A DNA stretch of 64,000 nt from Pezicula radicicola (lineage: Eukaryota > Ascomycota > Leotiomycetes > Helotiales > Dermateaceae): contig PDUO01000005.1 of assembly GCA_003008705.1 (NCBI GenBank), positions 499,997 through 563,996 on the forward strand, written 5' to 3'. This document shows positions 12,504 to 24,167 of the stretch, piece by piece (within the stretch, counting starts at the first letter, position 1; the number at the start of each line of letters is the position of its first letter). A model generated the notes under the pieces. The model was given only the letters and a program-made list of their open reading frames with translations. It had not been told where the DNA came from and made no database searches. The translations under genes and the position numbers were made by a program.

Positions 12504-13061
12504 ATGGCAGACCTGAATATATCTGGCAACGACAACGGACTAGAAGACAGCAAGAACCGCACGAAGGTCAAGTCACAAACTGACCCCTCAGGAGAACACC
12601 ATGTGAGTAACTAACCTATTTTACTGATCGTGGCTGATACTGTCTTAGGGAGACCGTGAAGTCAAAGAAAATACTGTACCTTCCCACACTAATGAGAAGC
12701 CTCACGATAGCCAGAGTCAAGTTAGTCACTCAACGGGTAAGCTCTACTCTTTCAACCGTACCAGAAACATTGATAGCTAACATGAAGAAAAGAACCCGGT
12801 CTCACGGACACTTCTGAATACCCGATCTCTAGCTTGGAAGGGAAGTATTTCCAGAACCACGACTTCGAGAAATGCAGCTTTAGCAACTGTAATTTTGAAG
12901 GATGTACTTTCAAAGATTGCATACAGAGTGGTTGCAATATGATCCATTGCAAAGTCAATAGCTCTCAGCTGACTGACTGCAACGCTGTGGAATGCATCAT
13001 TGATAACTGCAAGGAGGATAGTTGCAAGTTGTTAAACTGCGAGATTGTCAACTCCGATTAG
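12504..13061 (+). CDS. cysteine-ladder pentapeptide-repeat protein
   Basis: Three exons: 12504-12602, 12649-12736 and 12793-13061, giving 151 residues. Intron 1 (46 nt) starts GTGAGT. Intron 2 (56 nt) starts GTAAGC, has a GCTAAC branch site at 12776-12781 and ends AAAAG. The first 80 residues are polar and probably disordered. Residues 86-150 then form about twelve pentads with a Cys at the last position: Cys 90, 95, 100, 105, 110, 115, 125, 130, 135, 140 and 145, with Ser at 120 and 150. The residue two after each Cys is usually hydrophobic (Phe, Met, Val, Leu, Ile). This is the pentapeptide-repeat pattern, with Cys in the small-residue (i-2) place, and predicts a three-turn right-handed quadrilateral beta-helix. 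No signal peptide or other domain is seen. Function is unknown; gene structure is well supported. Confidence 0.8.
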
Positions 13062-14200
13062 TTCAAGATAGTGGGCGACGCTATCAGTAACGTATAGATG
13101 GCACCAGGGGTTGCTCAACACTGAGCTGGCTATATGTCTGATGAGTCCGGATAGGGACGACAAGGAATCAAATACAGTGGCTTGAAATTCCGGTTCGTTG
13201 TGCGATGCTATGGGAGATGTTTGAGGCAACAGGGGAAATGAGTGCTGCTCTTCGTTGTAGGATATTGCCTAATAAGCACTAAGGACCAGGCTTGTCATGG
13301 GAGCTTTTCCTTGTTTGCTTTATGATGGTACATAGGGAGGATCAAAACGTACACGATACTCATAGCTCGAATACACAAGTATTGCTTTGCAGATTAACTG
13401 CTTATGATTTGATTTGCTACAGTAGTTGTGTTTGCTTTTGGAATGCTCACTGATTGTGTCGTTCAATCAAGCATTGGGAGAAATGCTCAGCCCTTCGCGT
13501 GCAGTAGGCTCTTCGCGCTGTTGTCTCATCTAGGCATAGCTCGTTCTTTTCTGGACTCCTGATATATGTACGGTGCTTGAAATGATATATGATACCTTCA
13601 CGTGAATGCTGTCGGAGTCGTGACTTTTAAGTAACTCACTTAATTTTAGTATTCTTTCGATTTTAGTAACTCACTTATTTGTAACTTAGTTAACTGACTT
13701 GGCTTGAGTTACTCATCTGATTTAAGTACCCAACTTACCTCAAGCGGTGAGCTCGAAGAGGCATATATCACATGTTCTGCATCAAATATCAACACTGGCA
13801 TCGTACACGTATCAGGAGCTCGTTATTTTCTAGGTTTACTTGGCCGCCCGTAGTGGGCGTGGGGAAGATCAGATCTCACGGATCTCCACCTCCCACATCC
13901 TAATGCGGTATTCGTTCTGTTCTTCTAACCCACATGAAAAATGCTATGACCTGCCACCATTAATCTTGCGTACGTAGGGCTCAAAATGGCGTGGCAGTGC
14001 GAACGGAAGGCTGAGTGGCGTCGCCAGCTATCTTAGAATGAGAGCTCGCATTTCTGTTGAGGTAGGCATAGAGGTAGGTATAAAGGTCGTCTAGAGCTCC
14101 AGACCATCGTCAATTCAATCCCAGTTACACAGCTCTCTCATTCTCCTTCCTACGCTCTCCTCACTTACCCCAATCTCCCTGTCTTACTACCTCAAAAAAT
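13062..14200. other. spacer with AGTAACTCACTT-type repeats
   Basis: At 13620-13745 several copies of TTTTAGTAACTCACTTA and related words (GTAACTTAGTTAACTGACTT, GAGTTACTCATCTG) stand in direct and inverted order. Related words occur near 11,780-11,830, near 49,890 and inside the element at 33901-34031. The last 75 bases before 14201 are pyrimidine-rich, as in many fungal leaders. No gene was recognised. Confidence 0.45.
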
Positions 14201-15722
14201 ATGGGTCGCCTTGTCAAGCTCATTGGCAGTGGCATTGGTCTTGCAACTGAAGCCGCAGCCTCTCGTAAAGCCTCCAATGCCCAACGAGATCAAGCATCCC
14301 AAGCAAGCAGCAGTAGCAGATCGCCCCCTCCAGTCATCGACAACGATGCACCTCCGCAATACGTCGAAGTTGCAGATTCTGAAGCAGACAAGTTGATTGC
14401 AAGTGGGAAAGCCGTACCTGCCGATTCAAAGTCTGCCCATCATGAAGAGGGTAGCGAGACCGACGCAGACGAAGAAGCATGGGAGCTAGATGAGGCGTTG
14501 GAGATTACGAATACCGAAACAGATGCAAATGCGCCAGAGCAGACAGAACGACAAGTTATAGAGGACTTCTTGAGGAGTCACCCGCCCCCAGCATATACAG
14601 AGCGTCGAGGTCAATTGCCTTCTCCGGTTATAATCCCACAACGGAGACCTAGAGACAAGAAGCGAGGATTTGTACGAGCCTATGCGCCAGTTCTTCAAGA
14701 ATGTGGTATCGATCAAGCTTCTTTTCTCGACTTCCTCAAGTCATTCCACGCTGCCAGCAAGGCATCACCGTGGTTTCAAGTTATAAATCTGGCTGCTGGA
14801 ATAGCTGGATTCGTCCCCAGTGTCACTGCAATGGCTGTCTCCGCGGCTGTTCAGGTTGCTGTGGGGGTGGCCATGGAACTTCAGTCTAGAACCAGGTTTG
14901 TCTCTGTACCTTCGAAATATTTCCCGTCCTTCATCACTGATTTCTTTTGTGTAGATCATCCAATTTCCTCGATACTCTCAACAAAGAATACTTTCAACCC
15001 CGTGGTCTCTACTGCCTGATTGTCACCTACAAACCGGAGTCCAGTGAAACTCACGAACGTATGGATATCATGCAGACGATACAGAAGTCGATGAATCCAG
15101 CGACTGGCATGAAAGGCCAACTCGGCAAGCTCAAGGCTTCGAGTGGGAAGACATACGGAGAATTTGAGATGCCTCAATCTGCACCACTTGTATTTCCTGC
15201 CTTGGACAAGTTGGCCGATGATAATACTGAGGAGAGTGCCAAGAAAAAGAGCTCAATCAAGTCGAAGAGCAAGTTTGTAGCAGACTATGTGGATAGGAGA
15301 GCCCAGGCTAAATTTGTATGTTGAACACCTCTTCTTTTCGTTTTTTTCCTTCAACGAATGTGAACCAACACAACTTCTAGGCCGCAGAAAATCCAGGAAG
15401 TTCTTTAGCAGTACCTGAACAAAAGTTCTCTTCTCGCTTCTCTGATCCCAATCATCCTGTAAACAGTGGCTCGCTCATCTCACTCGTAACAGGTGGAGCC
15501 GTTAACCCTCGTGGTCTGAGGGGTGATCGGAGGGTGCAAAGGGCAGTTAGGAGGGGGCAAGAGGTTACTCCGCAGACTCGTCAGAGGCGAGGTGGACGAC
15601 AGGGAATTGTGAGGAAGATGCTGAGACGTGATGTGTTATACATGATGATTGTCAACTTGCCATCTGAGGAAGAGATGGCTGCTACGAAGAGAATTTTTGA
15701 TGAGCAGGGGATTCAGGTTTGA
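14201..15722 (+). CDS. conserved Pezizomycotina protein of unknown function
   Basis: Three exons: 14201-14895, 14955-15315 and 15381-15722, giving 465 residues. Splicing joins AMELQSRTR to SSNFLDTL, and RAQAKF to AAENPGSSL. The family is widespread in filamentous ascomycetes as I know it, but has no assigned function. The N-terminus begins MGRLVKLIGSGIGLATEA, followed by an acidic, Pro-rich disordered stretch with two PPxY-like words (PPQY, PPAY). The core starts at VIIPQRRPRDKKRGFVRAYA and contains a small-residue hydrophobic segment (FQVINLAAGIAGFVPSVTAM) that may be a membrane helix or hairpin. The C-terminal part is basic (RRVQRAVRRGQEV) and ends with LYMMIVNLPSEEEMAATK. PPxY words are often bound by WW-domain ubiquitin ligases, which would be consistent with, but does not prove, a membrane-traffic role. 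Confidence 0.9.
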
Positions 15723-16005
15723 GGTGGGAGGGTGATATTGGGCGTTTGGCAGGAAGGTTAAAAGGGAGTTAGTATGAGTTTTTTTTCAAATTCCACGAAC
15801 CAAGCAACACAAAAAGAAGGCCAATTCTTTAGCTCAATCTCATGCATTTAGATTTATCACGTGAACTACTTCGGGATGGCGGAATCGTGAACTAGTATCA
15901 CGTTAGACCCGATCAACATAATGATATATAATCAAGAGTGGAAAGCATTATGATTTCAAATAAAACATACAATATCTCCACTTCCAAAAGCTAGAGGTTA
16001 AAGGG

Positions 16006-18080
16006 ATGTTTGTAGATATGGACGAGAGAAAGAAGGAACGGAAGATCAAATCCGTAGCCATTATTGGCGCCGGAGCCTCGGGTAAGTACGGAAGGTACCC
16101 ATGTGGTCTCAATCGAACCATTTCAATCGTCCATTCTTTTCCTAACAGACTCCTGATTCTTTATTCGAAATTCCTATCCTCCAACTTAGTTTTTCATGAT
16201 TAATAATGTGCTTGTGGATGTCTAGGAGCTGTAACCGCTTCAGCGTTTGCAGCCGAGAAGTACTTTGAACGGATTCGAGTCTTTGAGAGGAGAGAGACCG
16301 CTGGTGGTACTTGGTAAGATATAAACACTCAACTGTAATTGAGGGAATATCACTAAAGTTGCTATTGCAGGATCTACGATGCAAATCCAACAGTGTTCAA
16401 GGTGCCAACACCTGGTGCATTACCACCAGATGTTGATCCAGCTATACCGATCCCAAACCTAAACCATGGCAGCGGTGAACCAAAAACTACGAAGCCTATC
16501 ACTCAAGAACGATTCTCTCAAACACCTATCTATGAAAATCTTACGTGCGTACTTTTCCTCTCCAGCTCTTCTCCATACCCGAGGTTTTCCATCTTATTCA
16601 CTTATTCCCCCTTTCTTCGGCTTATGCTTATCAAATAATAGAACAAATGTCCCCCAAATAGCAATGGCCTTCTCAGATACACCGTTTCCTACCCCTTCAC
16701 CAGAAGCTCAGCCCTTCGTCCCTCATCACATCCCACGTCAATACATTGAGAACTACTTTTCTATCCATGGAACTGACCAATTTCTCTCGCTAAATACGAC
16801 GGTTGAAGACGTTTCTAAAATATCAAAGTCATCTACTACTAGTGAAGATAGTGAAGAGGGAGAAACTGGTAGCGAAGAATGGAGATTGACTTTGAGAAAG
16901 TATGATAGTGTTAGAGATGTTGATGAGTGGTGGGAAGAGAAGTTTGATGCTGTGGTTATTGCAAATGGACATTATTCCGTTCCTTTTGTATGTCTCTTGT
17001 CCTTCTTTTCTACACTCCTCTCACCTTTATTTTCTTCAAACCCACATCCTAAAACTAAAACTAAAACTAAAATCGCGACTGAGTAACTAACACATAACCC
17101 AGATCCCCAAAGTCCCAGGCCTCCCAACTTACATAACAACCTTCCCAGGCAAAATCCAACACTCAAAAACCTTCCGATCAGGCCACCAATACACAAATAA
17201 ACGAGTCCTAGTAATAGGAAACTCAGCCTCCGGGCACGACGTAACAACCTTCCTTCTCTCCCACGCAAAACATCCCATCTACCAATCCCGGCGTACAGCC
17301 TCACGCTGGGACGGTCCCACCCCACCCAAAGGAATAGAATGGAAACCCATAATAACCTCTTTCATCTCCAAAGGAACATCCGACCATCCAGAAGGAAGAA
17401 TCATCTTCGAAGATGGAACATTCCTCGATGATATCGATCATGTCATCTATTCTACAGGATATAAACCATCATTTCCATTCTGGAACACCAAAAATAATGG
17501 AGGTCACCCTTTCTATGATTACGAAAATAATTACGTATCTGGAAATTATCTACATACCTTCTTACAGGATCATCCTACCTTAGCTATCATTGGTATTCCA
17601 CGCGTACTTACGTTTCGCAGTTTTGAATATCAGGCTATTGCCGTATCTAGGATTTTTGCCGGGAGATCGACGGTTTGGGGTACTGCTTTTGAACCTAATA
17701 TTGGGAAGGAAGAAATGAGGGAGTGGGAGACGCAGAGATTGGAGAGGGTGAAGAGGGAGGGCAAGAAATTTCATGATGTGGAGTGGGATAGTGGGGAGAC
17801 TTGGGGGTGGTTGGGTAGGTTGTTTGAAATTGCTGGGCTTGGGACTTTGGGTGGGGAGGGGAGGTTGCCGCCTGTGCTTGGGGAGAGGGTTAGGTGGGCT
17901 GTTGAGAATGTTAGGAAGTATCCTGAGCCTGGGAAGGGGGATCATGATGGGGATGATGGGGATGGTGATGGGAAGGGGGAAAGGGTGGCAGAGGAGGAGA
18001 GAAATGGGTGGGTTGTTGTGAGGCGTGGGGATGGGGAGGGAACTCTGGGTAGGAAGAAGGATTTATTGAGTTTTATTTGA
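16006..18080 (+). CDS. flavin-containing monooxygenase (FMO-like)
   Basis: Five exons: 16006-16081, 16226-16313, 16371-16544, 16642-16987 and 17103-18080, giving 553 residues. Exon junctions fall inside conserved blocks: GAGASG/AVTASAFA, AGGTW/IYDANP, YENLT/TNVPQIAMAFSD and HYSVPF/IPKVPG. The FAD Rossmann motif is VAIIGAGASG, and the NADPH motif is VLVIGNSASG. The FMO fingerprint FxGxxxH appears as FPGKIQHSKTF, and the C-terminal STGYKP replaces the usual ATGY. Such enzymes oxygenate N or S atoms of small molecules with FAD, NADPH and O2, usually in the cytosol. An in-frame ATG at 16018 is an alternative start. The tail contains a Gly/Asp low-complexity insert (about GDHDGDDGDGDGKG). Substrate and pathway are unknown; no biosynthetic partner gene is adjacent. 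Confidence 0.92.
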
Positions 18081-19529
18081 TTGGAATTTTGGGGATTTCA
18101 TATTTGGGTTTATGAGACTGGAAATAGAATGTGGATCAATTATCTATATATCTTCTTCTTCTCTTCTCTTCCCTCTGGTAATAGGAAGAGAACTAGTGCT
18201 ACGGAAGTGGAAATATTTGTATGCTCTACCACTTCTCTGTTGCTAAAGTCTACTACGCAAGGTGAATTCAGACACTGTAATTACAGTAGCAAAGATAGGC
18301 CATTAAAAGTAAATTCTATATTTGACAATTGATATCTACTTATCCTGTATATTAAGCGACGGCTAAAGTGGCTTTATGCTAAGAGAAGAAAATAGGATTA
18401 AGTGAACAAGACTCTATATCTTACCCGATATAAGGTTTCATAGCAGTCACCAAAGTGCGGGGAATAGATACTATAGTCATAGTATTTTCTATCTTCGAAA
18501 GAAATCTGAGCTGGTGGACCACCGTCCAAAATCGGCCTCGCATTCGGGGGGCCCTTCAAAATTCAGGAACACGGAATGACTAGTGATTGAGGTTATAAAA
18601 GTGATCCTGATCTTAGAATGGTGTCCTATTGTAATCGTCACATCGCAGATCATGGCTTATAGTAATAACTCTTCTCATTTCACTCTAATTTTAGTTGGTA
18701 TTTAGATTGTGGTACTTGTCCAGCTTGTCTATGTTGGTATTCAGGATAAAAACCCTATGCTATGATGATGATGATGATAGTTATTTACGTCCAAGAGACC
18801 TCCTAAATGGTATAGGGACGTACTGAGCTAGGGGTTTTTATATACAAAGTCCTATTAATAAAGAGATACTAAAACTATAAGAGGAAAAAGATAATTTCTC
18901 TGCAATAGTCCCGGGTCCCTGATCCCGCGGTATTGCAATTCCTTTATAGACCCTAGAAAGTATTTCAAGCATTTCTGCGTAGCTTAGATAGTTGCTCTTA
19001 ATGTACAACTAAAGCTATAAAACTATGACCTCCTACGGCCGGTTAGGGTAGACTACTAGATGTCTTATCACCAATCCCCTAATACCCCCTCCCTCCTAAC
19101 CCTTTGTATTCCTCCCGAGCTATAGTCGTCGAGCCTCTCTAGAAGGTGTTATTTCGAAGGGGGTATTTAGAGAAAGGCTTAATCTATGTATAGAAGACAA
19201 CGTTAAAGGAGCTGTTCTACCTCGTAGGCAGCTGCGCATAGGAGCTATTCTTTTTAAACCATCCTAGTACAATGTTGAATAGATACAGGGCTAAGGTTGA
19301 AGTTGTAAAGTTGTGTTATTATAGTGTTGTACTATTGTAAAAAAAATTTCCTCTACCCCTGAAAACATCCTCCACGGCGACGACGACAGCGAAGACGACG
19401 ACTTACGAGAGATCCCGTTGGCTCTATAGACTCCAAGAGGAGCTATAGGTTCGTAGGCCAGCACCACGTACAGGTGGGAGTTCGACTTTGCTGACCCAAA
19501 AAAAACCCCTATGCTAGGGAGGTAGATTG
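18081..19529. other. AT-rich spacer, probably decayed sequence
   Basis: Contains a (GAT)n-like run near 18767-18779 and many TpA steps. Short coding-like stretches (for example around 19365-19420, an Asp-rich frame) are broken by stops. This looks like mutated repeat or gene debris, but I could not assign a parent. Confidence 0.4.
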
Positions 19530-20820
19530 TACTAAAAAGTCATTTTTAAGTTATTTATTAAGCTTATGGCACACGTACCCGGACTCTAGTACGCAAAGTT
19601 TAGTTATCTCTGGTTAAAAGCCAAGGTACTTAGAGGTCGCCGCCTTTAATATATACATGCGGTACATGACCGCTCGTCATGAGTCGCTAGGTATCTTTGC
19701 CATGATTGACCCTGAACAATATACAAAACGAAGACAACTACTCGCTCGAAGATTTAGCAAGTCTTATCTACAACGGAACTAGGAACATATAGTTAGGGAG
19801 AAAGCAGAGATAGCTATTAGAAAAATCAGGAGGGACGCAGAAAGAAAAACCTCCAATCTAAAATAGTGGACCTTCTATAGGACAGATGTTGCTGGTCATC
19901 TATTATTTGGAAAGTCTTTCCGTACGTTGGAACAAGAAGAGGTTAGTTATTTGACTGAGGTCAAATGTTATGTACTTTAACGGTATGCTAAACACAAACA
20001 TCCATCTAGAAAAACACATATATCTATGCTCTTGAGTCGGCACTTTTTATTAGGCGGAATCGGCGCAGAACTTCTTTTGCTGCACAATATCCGCAAATAT
20101 TAACCTCTGCTAGTCATTCAGAGGCTATTTCGTACTAATGACTACCTCCTGGAATATAGCACTGGTACGATAGCTAACACTAAAAGCTAGTAAGGCTATA
20201 TAGCTAACATCTTCTCTACTATTCTCGCTAAAGCAGAGAAGGAAAACACAGCTCTCTTAAACCTACAAGCCAACCGCGAAGCGGGAAACTTTATTGTTGT
20301 AGGATTAAACACTACAGCTATAACACTTACCTACCTTATCTACACTATCCTTAAGCAACTAGTATTACAAAGAGCCTTTAAGAACGAGGTATATGGATTA
20401 AAAGCTAAATTTACGGACGCCGATCTCGAAGCTCTACCTCTACTTAACGCTATTATAGAAGAAACATTTAGATTATATAATGATACACCTAGTAGTCTTC
20501 TAAGACAAACACCTCCCTGCGGTGCCACCCTCTGTAGATGCTTCATCCCTGGCGGCACTACTGTAAACACTCAAGCCTACACAATCCACTATGATAGCTC
20601 TCCTAATCTAGATAACTACGGGTATTCCTAGCCTCTAAAGCGCACTAATCCACTAAAAGACCACTAGTTTCGACCTATCTCGCTTCATTTAACTAGAGAA
20701 ACTCTCTGCTAGCGCATCTGCTGCCCTTCATGCCTTTAGAGCTAGATCACGGATCTATCTACGGATTCACTTAGTACATATAGAGCTTGTATTGCAACCC
20801 GTTTTTTTTTCGGGAATACA
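19530..20820 (+). pseudogene. decayed cytochrome P450, RIP-like
   Basis: Translated pieces in changing frames follow the order of a fungal P450. The N-terminal proline region reads MAHVPG-L-stop-YAKF near 19565-19595, where a Trp codon has become TAG. RGRRL-stop-YIHAVHDR follows near 19630-19670. About 60 residues are then missing. Next come IDPEQYTKRRQLLARRFSKSYL (about 19700-19780), WTFYRTDVAGHLLFGKSFRTLEQ (about 19868-19935), the I-helix AGNFIVVGLNTTAITLTYL (about 20283-20340), the K-helix IIEETFRLY with its ExxR (about 20452-20478) and FIPGGTTVNTQAYTIHYD. The heme loop is degenerate: FRARSRIYLRIH at about 20738-20775 has Tyr (TAT) where the heme Cys belongs. Stops from TGG to TAG and the excess of TpA are what repeat-induced point mutation leaves. 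The gene is dead. Confidence 0.85.
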
Positions 20821-22047
20821 TTAGTGCGAGATTGTCTGAAAGGACTTTTGGTAAAAGTGTAGAGATGGAATATTAATGTGTAATAGCGCGTAAAGCTTAC
20901 TATTGCGAGATTACTTTGGGAGTGGAATTTCCTGCTGGGGTGGCTGTTGTGTGAGTATTGTCAATTATTTGGTTTTGTGGCAGGAGGCAAAGCAAAATAT
21001 CTACCTCTAAAAAAAGAAGAATTGGTGTTTTAGAATTCGTGAAGTAGTTTAGTGCGCCTTTTTAATGTACGGCGGAGAAGTGAGAAGTTGACTAAGTCTT
21101 GTCTTCCAATTTTCTTTTGGAAGGCTTCTAAGTGTTAAAAACGAGGGGCTCTGCATGTATTTGTTATTTACCTCTGCTTATCGCTGAAAAGTCTGCTACA
21201 CGAGTTGGTTTGGACTTCTATAGTAAGGATGTAGGTTGAAGGTCATAGAACTAAGATAGATTCTTTACTAACTATTCCCACCTACCTAAAAGAAGATATA
21301 GTACTTGGTCAAACTCTCTGTATAAAGTACTTATTTTAAGTAATGAAAACTCTGAGTAAATTCTCTGTACAGAATAAATGTATTGAAATGGCTATATTTG
21401 TAGAAAGGGGGGAGGATCACATGACTCAGCCTAGAACCACTTAACGATTTAACAAATGTACGTATCAAGACAACGTGTTGAGCATCTGAAAATGAAAAGA
21501 AGCACCAGATTCGATATGTCAGATATCCTAGATCGCTATTTACCTATCCGTAGTTCAAAAGAGAGAATACAAAGAGCATAATCATATGATCAGAGTTAAA
21601 TTTCCTGGTCGAGAATAGCCGAAGTGCTTACCTGGATGTCCTCGCAACTGAGGTTAGAAATAACCTTACCATCACATCCATCTTGACTTCCTTTAGTGTC
21701 CAAGTAGTCCAAGCTTATTTCTCATACTGCTTTTTTATCCTAGAGGAAATTCAAAATAATAAGAAGAGGTGGGCTGCTGAAAGCTGTCCAACGCCAACCA
21801 CTATTACTCCTCTTCTGGCCAAGGAGTCGAGCTGACGCCCCGTATGCTGGCCATGTTTTGTGGCCTGCATAAAGGGCGCCCTTGGTCGGCTCAGCTCTTC
21901 AGAAAATACAAGAATGTCCTCTTCCCCCAAAGCACTTTTCTGTGCTCTTGCCAAGATTCTACCAATCCCCTTGCAGCTTCTCAGCCGCCAGCCTCACTTT
22001 CACCTCTCTTGCATTCAGTTCGCACTAGCAATCGCCAGCACATCACC
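20821..22047. other. spacer upstream of the zinc-finger gene
   Basis: AT-rich to about 21,720, without supported features. The last 200 bases are likely promoter and leader of the C2H2 gene. A word at 21870-21894 nearly repeats the start of that gene's second exon. Confidence 0.4.
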
Positions 22048-23609
22048 ATGGATGGGCCCCCATGGACGCCCTTATTTCAGCCCCCTTTCGACGATGATCC
22101 AATCAATATGATGCAAACATTCGACAATCCTCTCGACCAGGCTTTCGACCAGACCTATGATTGGGCAGACGCTCAATGGTAGGCGCCCTTATTTTTTTTT
22201 TACTAACATGTGATAAGGGCGCCTTGGTCGGGCTCACGCGAGGAAATTCCAGCCCACGACAATTTCTCAAACTCGAGCACCAGCAATGACAACAACTTTC
22301 CGACTAAGGCCTGGCCGCAGTATCTCACTGGGTACGACTCTCAAATACCCCACATGGGCGGCTCGGATTGTCCATTGCAACCAGAATTATCCTCGAACTT
22401 GTTGAGTGAGCCGTTCGGCAACTTTGCTATCGATGAAACCGTGTTTGCTGGACATCAAGAAAGCCAAGCTTTCTACATAACACTGGAGCCATTGGCACCT
22501 CTTCAGGCCGCCGAAACCGACGTAGCAGAGAAATTCCCGGACGTACTTAGTGAGGAGTATCTGTCAACACTGACCCCCAAACAATGGGAGGAATTCCAAA
22601 AGAAAGCAACGGAACTATTAGAAAAGAGTCACAAGGAGTCTCGTAAGGCAGCAGTTCCTCGCCCGCTACAACAACATCAACATCCCACAAGGCGCAGTAA
22701 GCCTTCGGAAAAGTTCAGAAAGGTTCAATCGCGTGCGAGCACCAGGGATGCAACACAAAATTCAGTCGCAAGAAAGATCAACTCCGCCATTTCAGACTTA
22801 AACATGGGAATCCTCAGTCATTTCGCTGCCCCATAGTGGGTTGTCGAATGGGGGAAGGCCATGAATTCCAAAGAAGCGACAAGCTACGAGATCATTTGAG
22901 TACCAAGTCTCTCACATCTGCTACATGGAGCTGCATAATTTCGGGTTGCACTGAAACGAGAGTCGGCAAGACGGGAATCCTTCAACACCTGGGTACACAT
23001 GATATTAATACTAGGGTTCGGTCTTCAGAGACTCTACATGCTTATGGGTTCCTCGATCTCAACAATGGCGATTACCAAGGATATTTGAGGCTAAAGCATC
23101 TTTGCACTATCTACGGTTGCCCTTTCGGAACGAATTCCAATAAGATCATGAAGTCACACCTTTTGATTCTTCATGAAGGACCGCTATGCCCATGTCCTAT
23201 AACTAGCTGCGAGCAGAACTTTGGAGATGGCAATGCGGTAACCGAGCACCTTTCTCGAGACCACGATGCTCTTACCCGGGAATATTTTAAGGATGAGTTA
23301 GGAGACCAAGGATTTCATTGGAAACAGTCCGTGTTCATTTGCACTATTTGCAAGTTCGAGATTAAAAAGGAAAATCATCCTCAAAAATACGAGGACAACA
23401 AATTTCGGAAGCACTTTAGGACACATAACCTAGAGGAGCGGGCTGAAAATTCCCAAGCACTCGTGCAGGCCTTTGTGTCTTCCTTTGGTCGTGACCTTTC
23501 TATTGATAAATGGAATGGGAAAGATGTTAGTGATGAAGATATCTTCAAATTCATGACGGGCAAGTCACCAGAGGATCATTTGGCGTGTCTCAAACAAAGG
23601 GCACTTTAG
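22048..23609 (+). CDS. C2H2 zinc-finger protein, six fingers
   Basis: Proposed exons: 22048-22178, 22218-22642 and 22723-23609, 480 residues. Intron 1 (39 nt) has a perfect TACTAAC branch site. The reading frame must change between about 22,640 and 22,730, because the downstream frame gives a textbook finger (CEHQGCNTKFSRKKDQLRHF, then RLKH) while the exon-2 frame runs on to a TAG at 22834. I place an 80-nt intron from GTAAGG (22643) to AAAG (22722); a one-base indel is the alternative. The N-terminal half is Asp/Pro/Asn-rich and then helical. Six zinc-finger units follow: CEHQGC, CPIVGC (second His pair degenerate), CIISGC, CTIYGC, CPITSC and a CTIC finger with HFRTH. It is probably a nuclear DNA-binding or RNA-binding protein; targets are unknown. 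Confidence 0.8.
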
Positions 23610-24167
23610 CAGCACATTTGAGTAAGGCTTTTAATACAGGTTGCATGCTCTCGAAACGAATGCAGTCTTATAGACACTGCAAACTAGGTCAACATTCAAT
23701 ATCACTGAGTAACGCAGAATGGGTTCAGGTACTAGGGAGATTCGATGGTGGAAGGGAGGTGAATGGCTAGGGGCGTGGTTGTGGTTTCTTTACATTTCTT
23801 TTCAAGAACTGATTCTCACAGTCATTACCAAGCAGATGATTTCGTATCTCGTAACTCTACTTCGCGCTCAATTATTTCGTCTTTCTTTATTGAAATTTCG
23901 ACCAGGGTTTCCGCGTACTTTGCTTTTGCGCTCTTTATGTATGTTATCTGTCACTACTGAATTGAATGTTTTTTATAGTTAGGTGTGTGTTATACTTTGC
24001 GGTTTGCTAGAAAAATCAATCTGTTTCCTTACTAGCTACTTAATTTCCGGGTGTTTTCTTATGATCGTGATCTATTGTGATAAAGTATTAAAGATACCTT
24101 TAATATCTAGGCACAGTACCATGTTAGAAAACGAGTTCTGACCGTCGAAACCTTTAAATCTCATCCA
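23610..24167. other. spacer between convergent genes
   Basis: Contains the two 3' flanks. No coding or RNA feature was supported. Confidence 0.5.

Noticed and set aside
20910..21010. P450-like words (ITLGVEFPAGVAVV) downstream of the relic
   Set aside because: Too short and followed by sequence that does not continue the family pattern.
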